Positions 1 to 5,212 of a stretch of DNA of 6,256 nt are shown piece by piece (position 1 is the stretch's first letter; each line of letters opens with the position of its first letter). Below the pieces are notes generated by a model. It saw nothing but the letters and a program-made list of their open reading frames with translations. It did not search any database and was not told the origin of the DNA. The stretch is from an uncultured Anaerolineaceae bacterium (GTDB lineage Bacteria; Chloroflexota; Anaerolineae; Anaerolineales; Anaerolineaceae), in contig CALESS010000173.1 of assembly GCA_937907495.1 (NCBI GenBank), positions 1 to 6,256 on the forward strand. The letters run 5' to 3'. Both the position numbers and the translations under genes were made by a program.

Positions 1-858
1 ATAGTCCGCCCAACATTTTTCCAGGGTGGTCAACTCATCCGCCAGCGTCATCCCACCCACTTCCAGCACATCCATCCCTGCCAGCCGCGCCACTCCCTTA
101 TACATCCCATTGATGGCAATCGCCGCCGCCTTGAGGTGATACTTTTCCGCATAGGATGGCAGCGTGGGCAGACGGTCGTAGCCTCTCAACGTGATCATAT
201 TGGCGGCACGTTCGCCATGCAGCAACCGCCCGGCTTCTTCAATAAAAAGGTTGGCAATCTCTGCGCTGCGTTCGGCTTCCGGCTTTAATGCTCTTACTTT
301 CAGGGGGGGCACACCATTGGTCTGCGGATCAGAATCCGAGAGGGCAGGGCTTAACCCCTCGCCGCGCATCACAAAAGCCAGGCGGTGTTCTTTCACCGTC
401 TCAATATAGAACTCCACCCCCGCCACCCGGATCTCCCGCAAGCGGGTGATTAACTCCCGGCTCTCGGCAGTCGGCAGGCGGCCCGCCCGGCGGTCAATCA
501 ACACACCCTCCTCATCCACCAGGCAGAAATTTCCCCGCGCAGCCACATCTTGCGGTTGGAGGTCAAAATCCAATCCCAGGGCTTCCAGCGCGCCCCGCCC
601 AATCTCATATTCAATCGGATCATAGCCGAAAATGGACAGGTGCCCCGGACCGCTGCCATTGGTGATGCCGTGGATCACCGGGATCGTCAGCCCCAGCGAA
701 GATTGTCCCGCCAAACGGTCCAGGTGGGGGGTGCGGGCAGTTTCCAATTCTGTCAGACCGCCGGGGGCAGCCGGCAGACCGCCCAACCCATCCATGATCA
801 GCATCACAATCTTGGTGGAAGCCGGATGAATGAATTTGCTCAGAAATGCGTCCGTCAT
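1..858 (-). CDS. apgM: Archaeal-type 2,3-bisphosphoglycerate-independent phosphoglycerate mutase (ApgM), 3' end beyond window
   Basis: Predicted to interconvert 3-phosphoglycerate and 2-phosphoglycerate in the cytoplasm (glycolysis/gluconeogenesis) as a metal-dependent member of the alkaline phosphatase superfamily. The window holds the first 286 residues; the frame is still open at base 1, and the family usually has about 400 residues. Visible motifs: a first metal-binding segment LIMDGLGG with Asp23, and the family signature GSGPGHLSIFGYDP around residues 68-81, where Ser69 is the expected phospho-acceptor. It is followed by EIGRGALEALG and further on by SDPQTNG, RGYDRLP and INGMYKGVARLAG, all in the order typical of bacterial ApgM proteins. 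The ATG at 858 is chosen because AAAGGA lies 4 bases upstream. Residues 1-15 form a slightly longer N-terminus than usual. It is the last visible gene of the minus-strand operon, 13 bp after the permuted GpmI gene. The family call is secure; the physiological role beside a second mutase is not. Confidence 0.93.
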   Translation of the reverse strand, partial: MTDAFLSKFIHPASTKIVMLIMDGLGGLPAAPGGLTELETARTPHLDRLAGQSSLGLTIPVIHGITNGSGPGHLSIFGYDPIEYEIGRGALEALGLDFDLQPQDVAARGNFCLVDEEGVLIDRRAGRLPTAESRELITRLREIRVAGVEFYIETVKEHRLAFVMRGEGLSPALSDSDPQTNGVPPLKVRALKPEAERSAEIANLFIEEAGRLLHGERAANMITLRGYDRLPTLPSYAEKYHLKAAAIAINGMYKGVARLAGMDVLEVGGMTLADELTTLEKCWADY

Positions 859-871
859 ACGATCCTTTCGC

Positions 872-2461
872 TCAACAATCACCAACACAGCGACCAATGC
901 CCAATGTCATGGCTTCATAAGCCTTTCGGATTCGTCCATAATTGCCATCCCGGTCCAGCGCAATTCCCCGCCCCATTCCACTGGCTACCTGGCCAATGCC
1001 GATTTCTTGCAATGTCCCTTCCAATTTTTCCAACAATTGCGGGGCACTGCCCGGTGCGGTGCTGCGTCCGTCAAAGATGATGTGCAGGAAGACTTTCTCC
1101 AGTCCCAGTTGTTTGGCCATCCGCAATAAACCGATGGGATAATCTATCGAACCATGCGAGCTGCGTTCCGTCAGCAGGCCGATCAGGTGCAGCCGGTGAC
1201 CGTTGGCTTTCACCCGTTCCATCGCCTCAAGGAAAACCGGGTTGGAAAAAAAGCTCCCATCCACCATTGCTGCATCCAGCCGCACGTCGTCTTGCAGCAC
1301 CACCCGCCCGGCGCCAATATTCAAATGCCCGGCTTCGGAATTACCCGTCTTGCCGGCTTGCAAACCCACCGCCTCACCGGAGGCTGCCAGCCGTGCCGTC
1401 GGATAGTGTCGGATGATTTCATCCCAATTTGGGGTGTTCGCCAGCCAGATCGGGTTGCTTTCATCCGGCTCCCCAATTCCCCAGCCATCCAATATGATCA
1501 GCAAGACCTGCCGCGGCCCATGCCAGTTATGGCTTTCCGCCAGCGAGCGGCCTGTCATCTCCGCGGGTTGTTCCAGCCCCATCGCCGCTAACACCGTTGG
1601 CGCCAGGTCTGCCAGGCAGCCATCCCGCAGTTGTACCTCGCCTTCCGTCTTTCCATCCAACAGGATAAACTGCACCGGGTTGGAGGTATGTGAGACGTGC
1701 GGCTTGCCATCCGCCATCCATAACGCTTCCAGGTTGCCGTGGTCCGCCGTGACCATCACCACATAATCTGCTGCCAGTGCGGCATCCAGCACGGCGCCGA
1801 GCTGGTCATCCACAACGGCTGCACATTGAATCTTCGCTTCGCGGTTCGCCGTATGTCCGATCACATCCCCATTGGCGAAATTGGTCACAATCAATGGAAA
1901 GCCCTGCTCAATCCCTGCCACCACCTGCGAAGCCACCTGTTCCAGGCTCAGCCCAGGCACCTGGTCAAAGGGGACACCCTTGGGCGACGGGATGCGGATA
2001 TCCACTTCGCCGTCAAATACCTGGTTGCTGCCCCCGCTCAGGAAGAAGGTCACATGAGCATATTTTTCCGATTCCGCCACCCGCAATTGTTTCAATCCGG
2101 CCCGGCTGACGGTTTCACCCAGGGTATGCTTCAGCTCGCTCGGGGCAAAAGCCACCGGCAGGTGCTTGAACTTCTCATGGTAGAGGGTCAAGATCACAAA
2201 TTGCAGATCTTCCAAAGGTTGGCGCTCAAAATGCGAGAACTCCGGATCCACAAAAGCATCCGTTAATTCCACTTCCCGTTCCCCCCGCCGGCAGCAGAAA
2301 ATCACCCCATCCCCAGCTTGAATGGCTCCCACCGGTTCGCATTTTGCATTGATGCGCACCAGGGGCTCCATGGAATAATCCGTCTGTCCCTCCTCCAGCA
2401 TTTTCCGCACAACGTTCGCCATTTCCCGGCCGCCGTGAGTGATGGGAGGAATCGCATTCAT
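872..2461 (-). CDS. gpmI: Circularly permuted cofactor-independent phosphoglycerate mutase (GpmI-like)
   Basis: This 529-residue protein carries essentially the full set of GpmI (iPGAM) motifs in swapped order. Residues 14-308 match the classical C-terminal part: RGER (59-62, the Arg261/Arg264 pair), EKYAHVTFF (Lys133), NGDVIGH (Asp199, His203), TADHGN (Asp240, His241), PHVSHTSNP (His258), ending in MTGRSL. A linker near 309-317 leads to the classical N-terminus: LLIILDGWG (Asp325), TGNSEAGHLNIGAG (Ser375, the nucleophile), then the transferase motifs with His436, Arg466, Arg498 and Arg504, ending KAYEAMTLGIG. The phosphatase domain is thus contiguous and the inserted transferase domain is split between the two protein ends. 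Total length is close to the usual 510. Classical Asp154 is Ser467 and the DGGVHSH loop reads ERSSHGS. Metal and Ser ligands are all kept, so phosphotransfer chemistry is expected; mutase activity on phosphoglycerate is probable but unproven. The start ATG overlaps the upstream stop (TAATG) and has GAGGAG 8 bases upstream. Residue equivalences come from alignment by eye to Geobacillus iPGAM numbering. Confidence 0.9.
   Translation of the reverse strand: MNAIPPITHGGREMANVVRKMLEEGQTDYSMEPLVRINAKCEPVGAIQAGDGVIFCCRRGEREVELTDAFVDPEFSHFERQPLEDLQFVILTLYHEKFKHLPVAFAPSELKHTLGETVSRAGLKQLRVAESEKYAHVTFFLSGGSNQVFDGEVDIRIPSPKGVPFDQVPGLSLEQVASQVVAGIEQGFPLIVTNFANGDVIGHTANREAKIQCAAVVDDQLGAVLDAALAADYVVMVTADHGNLEALWMADGKPHVSHTSNPVQFILLDGKTEGEVQLRDGCLADLAPTVLAAMGLEQPAEMTGRSLAESHNWHGPRQVLLIILDGWGIGEPDESNPIWLANTPNWDEIIRHYPTARLAASGEAVGLQAGKTGNSEAGHLNIGAGRVVLQDDVRLDAAMVDGSFFSNPVFLEAMERVKANGHRLHLIGLLTERSSHGSIDYPIGLLRMAKQLGLEKVFLHIIFDGRSTAPGSAPQLLEKLEGTLQEIGIGQVASGMGRGIALDRDGNYGRIRKAYEAMTLGIGRCVGDC
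1508..1540 (-). other. Fusion linker joining the classical C and N termini in the permuted GpmI
   Basis: Codons for about residues 308-318 (AESHNWHGPRQ) lie between the classical C-terminal motif MTGRSL and the classical N-terminal strand VLLIILDGWG. In ordinary GpmI the first motif ends the protein and the second begins within about ten residues of its start. This short hydrophilic segment is therefore the point where the original termini have been joined. Both termini belong to the phosphatase domain, so a short linker is structurally plausible. Confidence 0.8.
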
Positions 2462-3228
2462 TATCTTTTCTCCTCACTGTTGGATGCTGCCATTACTTTT
2501 GGACATTCCGGGAAGTAATCCAGTAAATCCACAAACTGGTGGATGATCAAATCCGGACGGTTTTCAGCGGTGATCTCGCTTTCCGCCAATTCTTCCGGGG
2601 AAATCAAAATCACCACCATGCCAAATCCCGCTGCCCGGCTGCCGGTCACATCCCGCTTCAAGTTATCTCCCACATACGCACAGCGTCCAGGTTCCACACT
2701 CGCCTGGCGGGCTGCTTCCAGGTAGATTGCGGGGTCCGGCTTACGCTTGCCAAACACGGAAGATAGCACCACCGATTTGAAAAACGGAGCGAAGCCATCT
2801 GCTTCCAGCCAGCCCGGGATTTCCCGCGTGCCGATCAGGTTGCTGATGATGCCCAGGGTATATCCGCGCTGCTTTAGTTCCGAAACCACCTCTCTGCCAT
2901 GCGCCACCACAACCCGCCGCCCCAGCGATTGCCGGTACTGAAAGGTCAACTCCGGCCCCAGCGGCCCAATCCGCTCCGCCGGGAACTCCGGGGTCATCCA
3001 GCGCGTCCACAGCTCCGCTTCCGGGGCTTCGCTCAGGTGTTCAAATGCCCATTTGCGATACTCTTTATAACGCGCATCCAGCCTGGCACAAAATTCCGCC
3101 GGATCCTCATCCGTTCCCACCAAATTCACAATCTCCTGGCGGGCGCGCTGCATGTGCTCCGGGTCTTTTACCAGCATTCGCAAGGTGTTGCCCAGATCCA
3201 GAAAAATGGCGTCAATTTCCAGGGCCAT
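2461..3228 (-). CDS. HAD-superfamily hydrolase-like protein, second of a tandem pair
   Basis: A 255-residue cytoplasmic protein of the haloacid dehalogenase superfamily. Motif I is FLDLGNTL with nucleophile Asp11. The second Asp of the usual DxDxT phosphatase motif is Gly13. Motif II is GIISN (Ser129), motif III is the Lys in KRKPDP (Lys163), and motif IV is VGDNLKRD (Asp188, Asp193). Residues 20-110 form an alpha-helical cap of the C1 type. It is colinear without gaps with the protein encoded at 3235-3972 through about residue 210, so the two arose by duplication; the C-termini differ. The ATG at 3228 follows a GAGGAA sequence inside the end of the upstream gene, and the stop TAA overlaps the next gene's ATG. 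Loss of the second Asp is known in HAD members that are not phosphomonoesterases, such as dehalogenases and phosphonatases. The substrate is therefore unknown, and phosphatase activity should not be assumed. Confidence 0.88.
   Translation of the reverse strand: MALEIDAIFLDLGNTLRMLVKDPEHMQRARQEIVNLVGTDEDPAEFCARLDARYKEYRKWAFEHLSEAPEAELWTRWMTPEFPAERIGPLGPELTFQYRQSLGRRVVVAHGREVVSELKQRGYTLGIISNLIGTREIPGWLEADGFAPFFKSVVLSSVFGKRKPDPAIYLEAARQASVEPGRCAYVGDNLKRDVTGSRAAGFGMVVILISPEELAESEITAENRPDLIIHQFVDLLDYFPECPKVMAASNSEEKR
2470..2475 (-). promoter_or_regulatory. Ribosome binding site of the permuted gpmI, inside the upstream HAD gene
   Basis: GAGGAG on the minus strand lies 8 bases before the ATG at 2461 and within the last codons of the upstream HAD gene. 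Together with the TAATG stop/start overlap it indicates translational coupling, and it fixes the start at residue 1 rather than at Met14. Confidence 0.75.
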
Positions 3229-3234
3229 GGCTGC

Positions 3235-3972
3235 TTATTCCTCGTACCGCGGTTGGAAAATATCCAGCAGTTCGGCACATTCTTTGATTCGATAATCCGG
3301 TTTCTGCTCCCCGGATTGGGGTTCTTTTGCCAGCGTGGCTGGCTCCACAAACAAGATCATCATACCGAACCCCGCATCCCGGCAGCCTTGCACGTCCCGC
3401 ACCGGGTTATCCCCCACATAGGCGCATTTTTCCGGCGCCACCCCGATCTCCCGGGCAGCCATCAGGTAAATTTCGGGGTTGGGCTTTCGCACCGCCACCC
3501 GCGAAGAAAGAATGACCGTTTTGAAGTAATCCGTCAGCCCATCTTCTTCAATCCAATCCGGAATTTCGGTTTCCGTGATGGTGTTGGCGATGATGCCGAG
3601 TAAATAACCGCGGTGTACCAGTTCAGGAACCACGTCCTTCACATCCGGGCGGGGAATTCGCCGCCCGTCATGATCACGCCACAGGCGGGTGAGTTTCCCA
3701 GCCAGCGGGCCGATCACCTCCGCCGGATAATCTGGCAGCAGCCAGCGACTCCACAGTTCCCGCTCACTGGCTTCCACCAGGCTGGCCTTGGATTGATTGC
3801 GATACGTCTTCCAGCGCTGATCCAGCCCGGCAAAAAACACCTCTTCCGGCTCGTTGGTTCCCACCAGGCGCATCAAATCCTGCCGCGCCTGGGCCATGAA
3901 TTCCGGGTCTTCGACGACGATTCTCAGGGTATTGCCAACATCCAGAAAGATAGCTTCAATTTTTGGGTTCAC
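3235..3972 (-). CDS. HAD-superfamily hydrolase-like protein, first of a tandem pair (GTG start)
   Basis: A 245-residue HAD-superfamily protein opening the minus-strand operon. Motif I is FLDVGNTL (Asp11, with Gly13 where phosphatases have Asp). Motif II reads GIIAN, with Ala129 in place of the Ser/Thr normally found there. Motif III has Lys163 in VRKPNP, and motif IV is VGDNPVRD (Asp188, Asp193). The cap domain lies between about residues 20 and 110. Its paralogue follows after 6 bp and keeps Ser in motif II, so the pair may have diverged in activity. GTG at 3972 is chosen because GGAG lies 5 bases upstream and the N-terminal sequence NPKIEAIFLDVGNT lines up with that of the paralogue. The altered motifs I and II make it either a HAD with unusual chemistry or a weakly catalytic or non-catalytic partner. 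The substrate is not recognisable. Confidence 0.87.
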   Translation of the reverse strand: MNPKIEAIFLDVGNTLRIVVEDPEFMAQARQDLMRLVGTNEPEEVFFAGLDQRWKTYRNQSKASLVEASERELWSRWLLPDYPAEVIGPLAGKLTRLWRDHDGRRIPRPDVKDVVPELVHRGYLLGIIANTITETEIPDWIEEDGLTDYFKTVILSSRVAVRKPNPEIYLMAAREIGVAPEKCAYVGDNPVRDVQGCRDAGFGMMILFVEPATLAKEPQSGEQKPDYRIKECAELLDIFQPRYEE

Positions 3973-3977
3973 GGAAA

Positions 3978-3981
3978 CTCC
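3978..3981 (-). promoter_or_regulatory. Ribosome binding site supporting the GTG start of the first HAD gene
   Basis: GGAG on the minus strand, 5 bases before the GTG at 3972. No ATG in a better position is seen, so this site decides the start. Confidence 0.6.
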
Positions 3982-4024
3982 AGGAGGGGAAAGAATGGAA
4001 AAACTTTCAAAAACGGGGAAAATG

Positions 4025-4091
4025 AATTGTGAATTTCATTTCAATGATGGTACAACATTTTTATCTTAATTGCAAGTTAAATTTCACAATT
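4025..4091. repeat. Inverted repeat AATTGTGAA/TTCACAATT flanking the minus-strand promoter
   Basis: AATTGTGAA at 4025-4033 is repeated exactly in inverted orientation at 4083-4091 (TTCACAATT). Arm centres are 58 bp apart, and the candidate minus-strand promoter lies between them. Each arm extends imperfectly into further A/T-rich symmetry. The arms could be binding sites for an unidentified regulator of the HAD/mutase operon, but the AT-rich background makes chance possible. The same leader also carries a short direct repeat AAAAAC-TTTC-AAAAAC at 3999-4014. Confidence 0.4.
4047..4075 (-). promoter_or_regulatory. Candidate sigma70-type promoter for the HAD/phosphoglycerate mutase operon
   Basis: On the minus strand TTGCAA (4075-4070) is followed after 17 bp by TACCAT (4052-4047), with four of six matches at each hexamer. 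It would start transcription near 4040, giving a leader of roughly 70 nt before the GTG at 3972. The hexamers are only moderate, but spacing and AT-rich context fit. Confidence 0.45.
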
Positions 4092-4103
4092 TCCGCGAAT
4101 TGA

Positions 4104-4132
4104 TTGACTTTTTGCCGGGTATTCGGTACACT
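4104..4132 (+). promoter_or_regulatory. Sigma70-type promoter of the lacI-uxaE operon
   Basis: TTGACT (4104-4109) and TACACT (4127-4132) are separated by exactly 17 bp. Transcription would begin around 4138-4140, just upstream of the LacI-type operator and about 33 nt before the repressor ATG. This is the strongest promoter match in the window. Confidence 0.7.
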
Positions 4133-4145
4133 ATGCATGATATTC

Positions 4146-4159
4146 TGCAAACGTGTGCA
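4146..4159. promoter_or_regulatory. LacI-family operator, probable autoregulatory site
   Basis: TGCAAACGTGTGCA is a 14-bp palindrome around a central CG with one mismatched base pair per half-site (TGCAAAC against TGCACAC). This is the usual form of operators bound by LacI/PurR/CcpA-type regulators. It sits immediately after the predicted transcription start and 12 bp before the repressor ATG, where a bound repressor would block transcription. The repressor encoded next to it is the natural candidate ligand. A TATGCA (4132-4137)/TGCATA (4156-4161) inverted pair overlaps the region. Confidence 0.65.
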
Positions 4160-4171
4160 TAAAGAGACGCC

Positions 4172-5200
4172 ATGTCACCTACCATCAAAGACATCGCCAG
4201 GCAAACCGGGGTTTCACATTCCACGGTTTCGCGCGCCTTAAGCGGCAACCCTCTCATTTCCGACAGCACCGCAGCCCGTATTCGCCGGGCTGCCAGCGAG
4301 ATGGGCTACCTCCCCAGTGCCGCGGCCCGCAGCCTGAAAACGCGCCGCTCCAAAGTGCTCGGGGTGGTCGTCAGCAGCCTGGAAGATCCCTTTTTCGCCG
4401 AAATTCTACAAGGTATTGAAGATGCCGCCCGGGCCAGCGGATATGGCTTGTTCATCGCCTCCTCCCAGCGCGATGCCGAACGCGGACAGCAAATCGCCCG
4501 CCTGATGCTCGAACATCGGGCGGAAGGCGTCATCATTTGTTCCACCTCCTTCAGCACGGAACAAAGCCAGCAATTTCAACAGGGGGGCTTTCCCATTGTG
4601 GTGGTTAATAACCAGGCCGCCGAGAACTTTCAATATTCAATCTACCACGATGACCTGGAGGGCACCCGCCAGATCACCCGCCACCTGGTTGAATTGGGCC
4701 ATCAGCGCATTGCCTACCTGGGCGATTCGCTCTCCGGTCGCACCTCGCTCGACCGTTTGAACGGCTTCCAGGCCGAGATGGAGGCCACCGGTCTGCCCAT
4801 CCTGCCCGGATTTGTTCATGAAGTACCCGGCGGCACCCCCGAACACGGCCTGCCCAGCGTGGATCACTTCCTGGAACTCCCCCAACGGCCCACAGCCATT
4901 GTCTGCTTTAATGATATGCTGGCAATTGGCTTGCTCAAAGGCCTGCAATTGGCCGGGTTGCAAGTCCCCGGCGATATTTCCATCACCGGCTTTGATAATA
5001 TCCGCTTCTCCATCTATACCAACCCCCCGCTCACCACCTTTGACCAGCCGAAACATTTCATCGGACTGGAAGCGGCCCGCCTGCTGTTGGAATTGCTGGA
5101 TTCAGCCCCAGACTCCCTCCCCGCGGATTCAGAAATCAAGATGCTCAAGGGCCGGCTGTTGGTACGCAAATCCACCGCCGCCCCCTCAGAGTTGGTTTGA
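4172..5200 (+). CDS. LacI-family transcriptional repressor, likely of the adjacent hexuronate operon
   Basis: A 342-residue regulator of standard LacI length. Residues 4-25 form the helix-turn-helix (TIKDIARQTGVSHSTVSRAL). The segment up to about residue 60 includes the hinge with YLPSAAARSLKTRRS, which supplies the minor-groove leucine. The rest is a periplasmic-binding-protein-like sensor domain, with typical landmarks GVVVSSLEDPFFAEIL near 63-78, LGHQRIAYLGD, CFNDMLAIGLL and ITGFDN followed by PLTTFDQP. The ATG at 4172 follows AAAGAGA and a promoter-operator unit that is probably its own target. Twelve bp downstream is the tagaturonate epimerase gene, so the effector is likely a sugar acid such as galacturonate or tagaturonate, or a derivative; that is inference from position. 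It is divergent from the HAD/mutase operon, and no clear operator of the same type is seen at that operon's promoter. Confidence 0.93.
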   Translation: MSPTIKDIARQTGVSHSTVSRALSGNPLISDSTAARIRRAASEMGYLPSAAARSLKTRRSKVLGVVVSSLEDPFFAEILQGIEDAARASGYGLFIASSQRDAERGQQIARLMLEHRAEGVIICSTSFSTEQSQQFQQGGFPIVVVNNQAAENFQYSIYHDDLEGTRQITRHLVELGHQRIAYLGDSLSGRTSLDRLNGFQAEMEATGLPILPGFVHEVPGGTPEHGLPSVDHFLELPQRPTAIVCFNDMLAIGLLKGLQLAGLQVPGDISITGFDNIRFSIYTNPPLTTFDQPKHFIGLEAARLLLELLDSAPDSLPADSEIKMLKGRLLVRKSTAAPSELV

Positions 5201-5204
5201 GGAG
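5199..5204 (+). promoter_or_regulatory. Ribosome binding site of uxaE, overlapping the lacI stop codon
   Basis: GAGGAG begins inside the TGA stop of the repressor gene and ends 8 bases before the ATG at 5213. This fixes the uxaE start and indicates coupled translation of the two genes. Confidence 0.75.
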
Positions 5205-5212
5205 CCCCTCCC

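Noticed and set aside
550..1080. Plus-strand open frame of 176 codons opposite apgM and the end of the permuted mutase
   Set aside because: It crosses two real minus-strand genes and the gap between them; composition is low in plausibility and no start signal is seen.
1739..2266. Plus-strand open frame of 175 codons opposite the permuted mutase
   Set aside because: The minus strand encodes conserved GpmI motifs throughout this stretch; the antisense translation has no family resemblance.
872..2461. Permuted mutase as a pseudogene, frameshift or misassembly of two partial genes
   Set aside because: It is one uninterrupted frame with a good ribosome site, complete non-redundant motif coverage, intact metal ligands and neat spacing to both neighbours. 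An artefact would be expected to leave duplicated or missing segments. Independent sequence would still settle it.
2899..3603. Long plus-strand open frame of 234 codons spanning the junction of the two HAD genes
   Set aside because: It is antisense to two well-supported HAD genes, has no recognisable motif and no ribosome site, and arises from codon bias of the real genes.
4030..4043. TGAATTTCATTTCA as a second LacI-type operator near the minus-strand promoter
   Set aside because: It has partial TGAA/TTCA symmetry but lacks the central CG and has four mismatched positions, so it is not convincing beside the better site at 4146-4159.
4637..5056. Minus-strand open frame of 139 codons inside the LacI gene
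   Set aside because: It is a shadow of the repressor sensor domain; the glycine- and glutamine-rich translation matches no known protein.
5199..5210. Small hairpin GAGG-AGCC-CCTC over the uxaE ribosome site
   Set aside because: Only four base pairs with a four-base loop; too weak to claim as a regulatory structure.
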